DNA of 64,000 nucleotides. Origin: Flavobacterium sp. H122. GTDB lineage: Bacteria > Bacteroidota > Bacteroidia > Flavobacteriales > Flavobacteriaceae. This document shows positions 33,713 to 42,474 of the stretch, piece by piece. The notes beneath the pieces are model-generated. The model was not told where the DNA came from and did not search any database. It was given only the letters and a program-made list of their open reading frames with translations. Location of the stretch: positions 62,001-126,000 of the forward strand of contig NZ_SJZD01000001.1 of the NCBI RefSeq assembly GCF_004959765.1. Reading direction: 5' to 3'. Both the position numbers and the translations under genes were made by a program. Each line of letters starts with the position of its first letter. Position 1 is the first letter of the stretch.

Positions 33713-34994
33713 TTTCTAATTCTTTTAGTCTTATAGAAACAGCGTTTTTGTGAGCTTGTAAACCTTCGGCTTCGGCCATAATTTCGATTGTTTTCCCTAA
33801 ATTTAGTATGCCTTCTTTACTGATTTTTTGAAAAGTGATTGACTTTAAAAAGCTATCTAAACTTACACCACTGTAATTTTTAGCATAACCATTTGTAGGC
33901 AAGGTGTGATTTGTACCAGAAGCGTAATCTCCAGCACTTTCAGGAGTGTAATTTCCTATGAATACTGAGCCGGCATTACTAATATTTTCAACAAAATATT
34001 TTTCTTTTTTTGAACAAATTATAAAATGTTCAGGGGCGTATAAATTGGTAAAATCTAAAGCTTCTTCAGCACTTTTGAAAAGAATCATTTTAGAATTTTC
34101 AATGGCTTTTTCGGCTATTTCTTTTCTTGTTAATACAGCCAATTGTGATTTGAGTTCATTTTCTACCAATTTTAGAAAAGATTTTGATGTCGTAGCAAAA
34201 ATTACTTGACTATCCGTTCCGTGCTCTGCTTGGCTTAATAAGTCAGAAGCAACAAAGCTTGGATTAGCTGATTCATCAGCAAATACTAAAAGTTCACTTG
34301 GTCCTGCAGGCATATCGATAGCTACTCCATATTGCGTTGAGACTTGTTTAGCCACCGTGACAAATTGGTTTCCTGGCCCAAAAATTTTAGAAACTTTAGG
34401 AATAGTATCCGTTCCAAATGTTAGTCCAGCAATGGCTTGGATTCCACCAACTTTCAAAATTTTGGTTACTCCACATAATTGTGCCGTGAAAAGAATCGCA
34501 GGATTTATTTTGCCATTTTTATCTGGTGGCGAACACAATACAATTTCTTTACAACCTGCAATTTGAGCTGGAATAGCCAACATTAAAACTGTTGAAAACA
34601 AAGGAGCTGTTCCTCCAGGAATATACAATCCAACTTTTTCTATGGGACGTTTTTCCATCCAACAATTTACACCCATAGTTGTTTCTACTTCAATTTTTGA
34701 ACGTTTTTGAATCATGTGAAACTTAGTGATATTTGCTTTTGCAGTCGCTATAGCCTCTTTCAATTCAGTACTAATTTGTTGATTGGCTTCTGAAAATTCA
34801 CTTTGAGAAACAAGAATATCTTCAATCACAACTCCATCAAATACCGAAGTATATTTAGTAACAGCACTATCGCCATTAGTTTGTATGTCTTTAAAAATTA
34901 GTTTTGTAGTCTCTTCAATTTCTTTAAAGGATTGTGTTGGTCTTTCTGCTAATTTTTCCCATTCGTTTGTTTTTGGATAAATATATTTTTTCAT
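33702..34994 (-). CDS. hisD: histidinol dehydrogenase
   Basis: 430 residues. Signature [56 protein letters not shown] (zinc ligands), APEHFIIC and the C-terminal [17 protein letters not shown]. Performs the last two oxidations from histidinol to histidine, NAD- and zinc-dependent. The hisG stop lies 10 bases upstream. Confidence 0.97.
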   Translation of the reverse strand: MKKYIYPKTNEWEKLAERPTQSFKEIEETTKLIFKDIQTNGDSAVTKYTSVFDGVVIEDILVSQSEFSEANQQISTELKEAIATAKANITKFHMIQKRSKIEVETTMGVNCWMEKRPIEKVGLYIPGGTAPLFSTVLMLAIPAQIAGCKEIVLCSPPDKNGKINPAILFTAQLCGVTKILKVGGIQAIAGLTFGTDTIPKVSKIFGPGNQFVTVAKQVSTQYGVAIDMPAGPSELLVFADESANPSFVASDLLSQAEHGTDSQVIFATTSKSFLKLVENELKSQLAVLTRKEIAEKAIENSKMILFKSAEEALDFTNLYAPEHFIICSKKEKYFVENISNAGSVFIGNYTPESAGDYASGTNHTLPTNGYAKNYSGVSLDSFLKSITFQKISKEGILNLGKTIEIMAEAEGLQAHKNAVSIRLKELENEN

Positions 34995-35004
34995 ATTGTA
35001 TAAT

Positions 35005-35862
35005 TTATAAAACTATTTTTTCTATTGGACAAATAAGAATTCCTTCAGCTCCAGCTAATTTGAGTTGGTCTATTACCTCCCAAAACTTTTCTTCATCTAT
35101 CACTGAGTGTAAACTGCTCCATCCCTCTTCTGCAAGAGGCATGATGGTAGGACTTTTTAAAACAGGTAAAATGTTACTTACTTTTTGAATTTTATCATTA
35201 GGTACGTTCATCAAAATATACTTTGACTTTCTAGCTCTTAAAACCGATTGAATTCTAAATAAAAGTTTTTCTAATACTTGCTCAGAATCTTTTGAAATTT
35301 TAGGTGAAACAGCTAATACTGCTTCACTTTTTAAAATGACTTCAACTTCTTTCAAATTGTTTTTAAATAATGTACTCCCACTGGAAACTATGTCAACAAT
35401 CGCATCAGAAAGTCCAATATTAGGTGCAATTTCAACAGACCCGGAAATTTGGTGTATATCAACTGTTACCCCTTTAGATTTAAAATAGTTTAAAACAGTA
35501 TTGGGATAAGAGGTTGCAACATTTAATCCGTTTAAGTCCTTGATGGAATTATAATTAAAAGTTTTGGGAACCGCTACTGAAACTCTGCATTTTGAGAAAC
35601 CTAATTTCTCAGCAACAACAATATTTTGTCCTTTTTCAATCAAAAGATTATCACCAACGATAGCAACATCTACTACTCCGTCAAGTAAATACTGTGGGAT
35701 ATCAGAATTTCTCAAATAGTATACTTCCAAAGGAAAATTAGAAGCCGTTGTTTTAAGTTGATCGTTACCGTTGTTAATGGAAATGCCACAATCTTTTAAG
35801 ATTTGGATGCTGTCTTCGTTTAACCGACCTGATTTTTGAATGGCAATTTTTAAAATACTCAT
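35005..35862 (-). CDS. hisG: ATP phosphoribosyltransferase (long form)
   Basis: 285 residues: the long form with a C-terminal ACT-like regulatory domain. AIQKSGRLNEDSIQIL, DVAIVGDNLLIE, ATSYPNTVLNYF, SGSVEIAPNIGLSDAIVDIVSSGSTL (PRPP loop) and the regulatory tail with LPVLKSPTIMPLAEEGW. First committed step, normally feedback-inhibited by histidine. First structural gene after the attenuator. Confidence 0.97.
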   Translation of the reverse strand: MSILKIAIQKSGRLNEDSIQILKDCGISINNGNDQLKTTASNFPLEVYYLRNSDIPQYLLDGVVDVAIVGDNLLIEKGQNIVVAEKLGFSKCRVSVAVPKTFNYNSIKDLNGLNVATSYPNTVLNYFKSKGVTVDIHQISGSVEIAPNIGLSDAIVDIVSSGSTLFKNNLKEVEVILKSEAVLAVSPKISKDSEQVLEKLLFRIQSVLRARKSKYILMNVPNDKIQKVSNILPVLKSPTIMPLAEEGWSSLHSVIDEEKFWEVIDQLKLAGAEGILICPIEKIVL

Positions 35863-35902
35863 TTTGTTTAGAATTTATGAGTATACCAGCGAAGTTTTAC
35901 AA

Positions 35903-35936
35903 AACAAAAAACCCGTTTGATATACTCAAACGGGTT
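35903..35936 (-). terminator. attenuator of the his operon
   Basis: On the minus strand AACCCGTTTGA-GTATA-TCAAACGGGTT is a perfect 11-bp stem followed by a run of T. It lies between the leader peptide stop (35969) and hisG (35862), so it can end transcription before the operon. Confidence 0.9.
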
Positions 35937-35968
35937 AATAGTTTATATGATTTACAACAATATCATCA

Positions 35969-36025
35969 CTACCTCGCTTGAGCGTGGGAAAAATGATGAT
36001 GATGATGTAATTGATTTAAAAACAT
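35969..36025 (-). CDS. hisL: his operon leader peptide
   Basis: An 18-residue frame, MFLNQLHHHHHFSHAQAR, with five consecutive His codons and a sixth nearby. It begins about 13 bases after the predicted transcription start and ends 33 bases before the terminator stem, the classical layout for ribosome-mediated attenuation: stalling at His codons when His-tRNA is short should favour an antiterminator. Confidence 0.93.
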   Translation of the reverse strand: MFLNQLHHHHHFSHAQAR

Positions 36026-36044
36026 ATTTTGTCTAATTGTTCTG

Positions 36045-36077
36045 CAAATTTATAATGTTTTAATTTAAATAAACAAA
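36045..36077 (-). promoter_or_regulatory. his operon promoter
   Basis: On the minus strand TTTG (36074-36077), a 21-base spacer, then TAAATTTG (36045-36052). Start expected at about 36038. Confidence 0.75.
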
Positions 36078-36089
36078 TATTTTTAAAAA

Positions 36090-36812
36090 TTATGCAATAT
36101 TCACACCGAATAGGTGTCCTACAAGCGCTGTTAATCCCATAGCAATTGTACCCCAAAAAGTGATTCTTGCTATAGCTTTAAACACATTTGAACCTCCTGT
36201 TTTTGCTGCTATTGTTCCTAAAATGACTAAAAAAACAATTGCTAAACCATATAAGTAATATTCCATGTTTAGAACAGGAAAAAATAAAGTAACCAGCAGT
36301 GGCAATATTCCTCCAAATATAAATGCTGCTCCCGAAGCTAATGCCGCTTGTAACGGATTTGCCTGTGAAATTTCATTTATGCCCAATTCATCACGAATAT
36401 GAGTGCCTAAGGCATCATGCGCTGTCAATTCTTTAGCCACCTGAAGAGCTGTTTCTCTTTTTAGACCTCTCTTTTCATAAATTTGAGCTAAAATACCCAT
36501 TTCTAGTTCAGGCATCTCTGCCAATTCCTTTTTCTCTCTTTCTATATCCGATTTTTCGACATCAGTTTGAGAGCTAACCGAGACATATTCTCCTGCAGCC
36601 ATTGAGAGAGCACCAGCCACCAAACCCGCTAAAGTAGCCAATACAACTGCTTCCCTTGTATCACTTGCTGCGGCTACACCTATCGCGATACTGGAAATTG
36701 ATAAAATTCCGTCATTTGCGCCTAAAACCGCCGCACGAAGCCAATTACTGCGATGTATGTAATGGGTTTCTAAATAATTGTCAAAACTTAATTCTTTAGG
36801 ATTATTCATCAT
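36090..36812 (-). CDS. VIT/CCC1-family metal transporter
   Basis: 240 residues from ATG 36812; a tandem ATG at 36809 is equally possible, and the longer frame to 36887 is in the upstream gene. NWLRAAVLGANDGILSISSIAIGVAA (TM1 with the Asp and Gly of VIT1), GLVAGALSMAAGEYVSVSSQ (TM2 with the Met and Glu of the transport site), a cytosolic metal-binding helix pair (EKSDIEREKKELAEMPELE), and three C-terminal segments. It exports or stores Fe(II) or Mn(II). The start overlaps the upstream gene's stop. Confidence 0.9.
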   Translation of the reverse strand: MMNNPKELSFDNYLETHYIHRSNWLRAAVLGANDGILSISSIAIGVAAASDTREAVVLATLAGLVAGALSMAAGEYVSVSSQTDVEKSDIEREKKELAEMPELEMGILAQIYEKRGLKRETALQVAKELTAHDALGTHIRDELGINEISQANPLQAALASGAAFIFGGILPLLVTLFFPVLNMEYYLYGLAIVFLVILGTIAAKTGGSNVFKAIARITFWGTIAMGLTALVGHLFGVNIA

Positions 36813-37296
36813 GACCGTTATTTTCAGTTTCAGCATCAGCTTTAACCGGCATACTTCCTTCCCGTATTTCAGTATGACGTATTTCACCTCCTGAAGTGCC
36901 TACCGGGCTTGCAAATACAGCAGCAGTAACAGCAATAACAAGTACCAAATAAGACATCAAAAATGCTTTTGAATGTTTTTTGAAAGTGGTGTACAATCCT
37001 ATTATAGAAGACACACCAAGCAAATACATAATTTTCATGAAGCTTTCGGCTGACTCTTCATGTTCCTCGATAAAATCATGAGAAAAACCGGATAAATCTT
37101 CTACAAAATGCTCAGCTTTATCACCTGTCATCATTGAGATTTTTCCCATAATCATACAGAAAATAAAAATAACATAAGCAATGTTAATCAGCAAAGCATT
37201 TTTCTTAAACATTCCATATCCTAAAATTGCAATTCCGAAGAACAATCCAATGATAGGAAAATGGTTGATTAGCATGTGATAATGTGCTTCATTCAT
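36802..37296 (-). CDS. hypothetical membrane protein
   Basis: 164 residues, four hydrophobic segments. The N-terminus MNEAHYHMLINHFPIIGLFFGIAIL has three His before the first segment, and the C-terminal tail is soluble and His-containing. This pattern occurs in Bacteroidota membrane proteins near metal or respiratory genes. It overlaps the VIT gene by 11 bases, so the two are translationally coupled and may act together, for example in metal handling; that link is inference. Confidence 0.75.
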   Translation of the reverse strand: MNEAHYHMLINHFPIIGLFFGIAILGYGMFKKNALLINIAYVIFIFCMIMGKISMMTGDKAEHFVEDLSGFSHDFIEEHEESAESFMKIMYLLGVSSIIGLYTTFKKHSKAFLMSYLVLVIAVTAAVFASPVGTSGGEIRHTEIREGSMPVKADAETENNGHDE

Positions 37297-37408
37297 AATT
37301 AAAAAATTTTTAGTAACAATATTAAGTAAGTTAAATAAATTCTAATGTGATAATTATCACTTTAAACTTAATGAAAATTTGGTTAATTTGTATTCGAAAT
37401 TTTAACTA

Positions 37409-39505
37409 ATGAAGTTTTTAGAAAAAATCTCCCCATTCAAAAATTTACTAAAACTATACATTGTTGTAACGTTGGTTTTAAGGATAGTTTTGTTGTTTCA
37501 TCCAATAACATCTGCAAGTTTTACTTGGGCGGAAATAAGTAAAATTTTCATTACTGGTCTTATCTCAGATTTTTTTGTATTTATTTTAGCTTCCGGTTTG
37601 TTATGGCTGTATTTAATGTTTTTATCCAATTCTAAATATGATAAGCCGTTGGGGTATATAATCTTTGGTATTTTAGCATTCTTACTAACCTATGTTTCTT
37701 TTTTTAATACAATTTTAAATGAATATGGCGGAGCCTTACCTGAAATTGGTATAAGCTTTATAGCTTTAAAAACTATACTTTTTGGGCTATTACTTTTTTT
37801 ACCAAAATATAGACAACAAATAAGGCTTGTACTTTTTTCAATGGCTGTATTTATTGTTACATTGTTAATAATTCAGAATGCTATAAGCGAGTTTTTCTTT
37901 TGGAATGAATTTGGGGTAAGATACAACTTCATCGCTGTAGATTATTTGGTTTACACTAACGAAGTAATCAAAAACATAATGGAATCTTATCCGGTTGTCC
38001 CATTATTTACGGCTGTTGGATTAATCACAGCTTTTTTTACCTATTTGATTGTAAAGAAATCACAATCTTTTCTACATAATTTACCTTCATTTAAAGAAAA
38101 GCTACAATTATCAGGTGTTTATATTGGATTGTTTCTAATTGGATTATTTTTAATTCCAACATTAGCTAAACAAGAAACTTCACAAAATGTTTTTACAAAT
38201 GAATTACAAGCCAATGGATTGTATAGATTTTATCTGGCATTTATGAATAGTGAATTGGATTATGATAAGTTCTACAAAACAATGCCTGAAAAAGATGCTT
38301 TTGCTTTGTTGAAGGTTCAAATACCAGAGATTAAAGATTTATCAACTGAAAGGGAAATAAAATCAAATAAACTGGAAGAACATAAAAATGTCGTTCTTAT
38401 TACCATTGAGAGTTTAAGTGCTGATTTTATGAAATGTTACGGAAATGAAAAAAAAATCACTCCGTTTTTAGATAGTCTTGCCACAAAAAGTACTTTGTTT
38501 ACAAATTTATATGCTGTAGGAAATAGAACTATCCGCGGGCTGGAAGCCGTGACTCTTTGTCTTCCTCCTTCTCCTGGTGAAAGTATAGTGAAACGAAAAG
38601 ACAATAAAGATAAGTTTTCAACCGGAAGTGTTTTTAAACAGAAAGGATATTCGGTAAAGTATCTTTATGGTGGTGACGCTTACTTTGATAACATGGAAGA
38701 TTTCTTTAGTGGAAATGGCTATGATATTGTAGATAAAAAAAACCTGAAGCCTGAAGAGATTACCTTTTCAAATGTTTGGGGTGTTTGTGATGAAGACATG
38801 GCAAAAAAAGCCATTAAAGTAATGAATGAAGAGTCTAAAATAGGTAAACCATTTTTTAATCATTGGATGACTGTCAGCAATCATAGACCTTTCACTTATC
38901 CTGCCGGAAAAATTGATATTCCAAACGATACAAAATCACGTGATGGTGGAGTAAAATATACTGATTACGCCTTAAAACAGTTTTTCAATATGGCTAAAAA
39001 ACAATCATGGTACAACAATACTGTATTTGTAATTTTAGCAGACCATTGTGCATCAAGCGCTGGAAAAACTGAACTCCCTGTTGACAAATACCATATCCCC
39101 GCTATGATTTTTGATCCAACAAAACCTGGTAAAATAAATCCTGTGCTTATGTCTCAAATAGATATAATGCCGACACTTTTTGGAATGTTGAATTTTGACT
39201 ACACCAGTAAATTTTACGGGCAAGACGTAAACGCTCCTCATTTTGAACAACGAGCTTTAATTGCAACTTATCAGGATTTAGGACTTATCGAACAGAATAA
39301 ATTGACTGTCATTTCTCCTAAACAAAAAGCAAAACAATTTGATTTGATTCCTGATGCCAATGCAAAAAATGAAAATTTTATTCTTAAATACGAAGAAAAA
39401 CCAGTTAAAAAAATGGATGAGATATTGGTTAAGGAAGCTGTTTCATTTTATCAGACAGCATCAATACAATTAAAACATAAAAGATATCAGAAGAACAATT
39501 TATAA
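37409..39505 (+). CDS. LTA synthase family protein (membrane sulfatase)
   Basis: 698 residues. Five N-terminal membrane segments (about 15-250), then a periplasmic sulfatase-type domain: VLITIESLSADFMKCYG (metal Glu), NRTIRGLEAV with the likely catalytic Thr, ADHCASSAGK, and PAMIFDP. Resembles LtaS and the phosphoglycerol transferases of Gram-negatives; here it may transfer phosphoglycerol or another head group to a glycan or lipid. Its stop overlaps the stop of the convergent gene by 6 bases. Confidence 0.9.
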   Translation: MKFLEKISPFKNLLKLYIVVTLVLRIVLLFHPITSASFTWAEISKIFITGLISDFFVFILASGLLWLYLMFLSNSKYDKPLGYIIFGILAFLLTYVSFFNTILNEYGGALPEIGISFIALKTILFGLLLFLPKYRQQIRLVLFSMAVFIVTLLIIQNAISEFFFWNEFGVRYNFIAVDYLVYTNEVIKNIMESYPVVPLFTAVGLITAFFTYLIVKKSQSFLHNLPSFKEKLQLSGVYIGLFLIGLFLIPTLAKQETSQNVFTNELQANGLYRFYLAFMNSELDYDKFYKTMPEKDAFALLKVQIPEIKDLSTEREIKSNKLEEHKNVVLITIESLSADFMKCYGNEKKITPFLDSLATKSTLFTNLYAVGNRTIRGLEAVTLCLPPSPGESIVKRKDNKDKFSTGSVFKQKGYSVKYLYGGDAYFDNMEDFFSGNGYDIVDKKNLKPEEITFSNVWGVCDEDMAKKAIKVMNEESKIGKPFFNHWMTVSNHRPFTYPAGKIDIPNDTKSRDGGVKYTDYALKQFFNMAKKQSWYNNTVFVILADHCASSAGKTELPVDKYHIPAMIFDPTKPGKINPVLMSQIDIMPTLFGMLNFDYTSKFYGQDVNAPHFEQRALIATYQDLGLIEQNKLTVISPKQKAKQFDLIPDANAKNENFILKYEEKPVKKMDEILVKEAVSFYQTASIQLKHKRYQKNNL

Positions 39506-41527
39506 AAGTCCGTTATATTTTCTTGTAAACCATTCAGCGGTTAAAAGAACAGCCAACAAAATCAATCCCCAGATCCAATCGATTAAAGGGGATTTTTTTA
39601 TAACTTCTTTTTGAATAGGCTTGTATTTATTATCCTCTTCAAGAAATTTAATCAAACGTTCAATTTGATTTGTAAAATAAGTTTTTCCTTGAGTGTTTTC
39701 TGCCAATTGTTTTAATCGGGTTACATCAGCATTTACAAATTGCTTCTCTGCATCGAAATGTATTACCTGAAAACTGCCAATATATTGGTTACTAGATTTT
39801 TTCTCTTTAACAATAAAATTATAAGATCCTGATTGTAAATCATCAAAAGCAACAGAATAATCATTTGAACCTTTTACAAAATCATATACTTTAAGCGTAT
39901 TTGATTCTTTGTGTTTTAATTGTATTGTTAGTTGTGCATTCTCATCAAACTCATAATTTTTATTAAAGTATTGGGCAGAAATTAAAATAGTTTCACCGGA
40001 ATTATAAAAATTTTCATGACTGACAACCAAATTTTTCTTTTTGGTATTCGATGACAGATACTGAATTAACTTGTCAAGAAAAATATCGAATTTATCAAAA
40101 GACTTTTCCTTTAAATAACTTTCAACTCTCCATTTCCAAATATTCTCTCCAAAAAGAAATGCATTTCTATTTAAATTATTTTCAGTAAATGAAAGTAAAG
40201 GACTTTCCGTTTTAACAGTTCTGATTCTTGCCTGAAGTAATGTGTTTACATTATTTTTAGGTACAATTGAACCAAATGGATTTTCTAATGGAGGAAACTG
40301 TTCAAAACCAAAATCATCAATGGCAAAAGCATTAAAATTGGTATTGAAATCAGCTGAATAATCTTCTTTTTGGGCTGACATTTTGAACTCAAACTGATTA
40401 TAATATTGTGACAGTAAATTAAAATCAGTATTCAAACCAGTAATGACAAAGCTGTTGATTTTGAAATTAATATTCTGATCTAAAACCGATTTAAAATTTG
40501 CATCCGGTTGATAAAAAATCAACACATTGAAATTATTTAAATTTCTTATATCCTTCGGTTTAATTATAGTTACCTTACGTTGTGCATTAGTTTCAATCGA
40601 ACGCTTAATCGCGCCCATGTCAGGATGTACAATATTTGAAATTAAAGCTACTTCTGTACGTTGGTCAATAACTTCAACGGCAAAATTTTTAGTGTTGTTG
40701 AATTTATTTTTTTCATTTTCTGCTGAAGTGATTAAGGCCTTATACGTATGAACTCCTACTCTATCAGCATTCAATAAAACGGATACAACTTCTGACTTTT
40801 TAGTAGCAGAAAGGAAAATATTCTGCTTAAATATGGTTGAATTACCACTTTGAATACTTACAGTGGCATTTATGGGTTTATTTCCTGTATAATTTGTGAA
40901 TATTTCAACAGGAAATTTATTTTTTAAAAAAGCATATTTGTTTGCATTCAGCTGACTGATTTTCAAATCCAAATGTTCTATTGTATCTCCTAAAACAATG
41001 GGAAAAATATTTGCATTTTGCTGTATGTTGTAGACGTAATCATACCCTTGAGTCTGATTTCCATCAGTCAATAAAACCACAGGATGATTTTGAGTTCTGT
41101 ATAATTGTTTTAAATTCTCAAAAACCTTGTAAATATTGGATTGTTTTCCTTTAAAATCAATGGGTTTGTCAGCATTAAAATCTTCGTCAAAAGAAAACAA
41201 CTGCACCTGATATTTTTCCTGCAATTTTGAATTGGAACTTAATAAATCAGCAATTTCTTTTGCTTTTTTATCCTGATTTAGAAAAGAAACCGATTCAGAA
41301 TTGTCAACTACAATAGGTAATGGTGTTTTTTGTGTTTCGTACGTTTTTCTTGAAATAATTGGGTTTATCAGTAATAATAAAACCAAAAAAATAGAAGCAA
41401 AACGCAAAAAAGCCAAAAACAAATGCAAACGCGATTTGTAATTGGCTTTGTATAAATATTGATAAAATGCAATTCCAGCAGATACAATTAATGTTAAAAG
41501 TAAGAGTAAAATTGTATTTATCGTCAT
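39500..41527 (-). CDS. VWA-domain membrane protein
   Basis: 675 residues. Two N-terminal membrane segments (about 5-22, 40-60), a von Willebrand A-like domain from about 72 to 190 (VVDNSESVSFLNQD is a MIDAS-like DxSxS; VVLLTDGNQTQGYDY supplies the second loop), a long beta-rich middle, and a C-terminal membrane segment (WIWGLILLAVLLTAEWFTR). The layout is that of the large BatA/BatB-related Bacteroidota proteins. Function unknown; probable envelope role. Single gene, convergent with the LTA-synthase gene. Confidence 0.82.
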   Translation of the reverse strand: MTINTILLLLLTLIVSAGIAFYQYLYKANYKSRLHLFLAFLRFASIFLVLLLLINPIISRKTYETQKTPLPIVVDNSESVSFLNQDKKAKEIADLLSSNSKLQEKYQVQLFSFDEDFNADKPIDFKGKQSNIYKVFENLKQLYRTQNHPVVLLTDGNQTQGYDYVYNIQQNANIFPIVLGDTIEHLDLKISQLNANKYAFLKNKFPVEIFTNYTGNKPINATVSIQSGNSTIFKQNIFLSATKKSEVVSVLLNADRVGVHTYKALITSAENEKNKFNNTKNFAVEVIDQRTEVALISNIVHPDMGAIKRSIETNAQRKVTIIKPKDIRNLNNFNVLIFYQPDANFKSVLDQNINFKINSFVITGLNTDFNLLSQYYNQFEFKMSAQKEDYSADFNTNFNAFAIDDFGFEQFPPLENPFGSIVPKNNVNTLLQARIRTVKTESPLLSFTENNLNRNAFLFGENIWKWRVESYLKEKSFDKFDIFLDKLIQYLSSNTKKKNLVVSHENFYNSGETILISAQYFNKNYEFDENAQLTIQLKHKESNTLKVYDFVKGSNDYSVAFDDLQSGSYNFIVKEKKSSNQYIGSFQVIHFDAEKQFVNADVTRLKQLAENTQGKTYFTNQIERLIKFLEEDNKYKPIQKEVIKKSPLIDWIWGLILLAVLLTAEWFTRKYNGLL

Positions 41528-41541
41528 ATTTTTAAGTATTC

Positions 41542-41606
41542 AGTGGTCAGTTATAAGTGGTCAGTTTGTAATCATCCAGCTGATAACTGCAAACTGTGAC
41601 TGTTTA
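41542..41606. repeat. short intergenic direct repeat
   Basis: AGTGGTCAGTT occurs at 41542-41552 and again at 41556-41566, with related inverted sequence to 41600. It belongs to the low-complexity intergenic repeats of this group. Confidence 0.5.
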
Positions 41607-42353
41607 CTATGTTAACATTCCTCCATCTACATTCAACACCTGTCCGGTAACATAAGCACTCATATCAGAAGCTAAGAATACACAAGCATTAGCAATATCC
41701 TCAGGAGTACCACCACGCTTTAATGGAATAGTGTCTCTCCATCCTTGTACTACATCTTCGTTTAATTTAGCAGTCATTTCTGTTTCAATGAAACCTGGAG
41801 CAATAGCATTGCAACGGATATTACGTGAACCTAATTCTAAAGCAATTGATTTTGAGAAACCAATCATACCGGCTTTTGAAGCCGCATAATTAGCCTGACC
41901 CGCATTTCCTTTAACACCCACAACAGAGCTCATATTAATAATAGAACCTGCGCGGTTTTTCAGCATCGTTTTTTGAACCGCTTTAGTCATGTTGAAAACC
42001 GATTTTAAGTTGATGTCAATCACTGCATCAAAATCTTCTTCAGACATTCTCATTAATAAGTTATCTTTAGTCACACCGGCATTGTTGATTAAAACATCAA
42101 TTGTACCAAATTCAGCTAAAACATCATCAACTAATTTTTGTGCCTCGTTAAAATCTGCCGCGTTTGATTTGTATCCTTTTGCTTTAACACCTAAAGCTGT
42201 TAATTCATTTTCCAAAGCCAAAGCGCTTTCTGCTGATGAACTGTATGTAAATGCTACATTAGCACCGTTTTTTGCAAAAACTTCAGCAATTCCTTTACCT
42301 ATACCACGACTGGCACCAGTGATAATTGCTACTTTTCCTTCTAATAATTTCAT
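41607..42353 (-). CDS. fabG: 3-oxoacyl-[acyl-carrier-protein] reductase
   Basis: 248 residues, NADP-dependent SDR. GASRGIGKGIAEVF (12-25), DVLINNAGVTKDNLLMRM, and the catalytic tetrad Ser in INMSSVVG, Tyr and Lys in YAASKAG. The DNLLMRM motif after NNAG and the end GGTPEDIANACVFLASDMSAYVTGQVLNVDGGM are specific to FabG. Elongation step of fatty-acid synthesis. Confidence 0.95.
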   Translation of the reverse strand: MKLLEGKVAIITGASRGIGKGIAEVFAKNGANVAFTYSSSAESALALENELTALGVKAKGYKSNAADFNEAQKLVDDVLAEFGTIDVLINNAGVTKDNLLMRMSEEDFDAVIDINLKSVFNMTKAVQKTMLKNRAGSIINMSSVVGVKGNAGQANYAASKAGMIGFSKSIALELGSRNIRCNAIAPGFIETEMTAKLNEDVVQGWRDTIPLKRGGTPEDIANACVFLASDMSAYVTGQVLNVDGGMLT

Positions 42354-42432
42354 TGTAACTATTTGTTTTTATTATAAAAGTTTGGTGAAACAAATATAGA
42401 ATAAAAAACTTCCAACTTCCAACAACATATTT

Positions 42433-42440
42433 TATCTTTG
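42433..42440 (+). promoter_or_regulatory. candidate -7 element for pheT
   Basis: TATCTTTG matches TAnnTTTG, 35 bases before the pheT start. The -33 region is poor. Confidence 0.45.
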
Positions 42441-42474
42441 CGAATCTTAATACAATATATACGCAAATATAAAT

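Noticed and set aside
35990..36007. ATG-repeat microsatellite on the plus strand
   Set aside because: It is the His codon run of the leader peptide read backwards.
41989..42399. 136-codon plus-strand frame
   Set aside because: Antisense to fabG, with no family resemblance.
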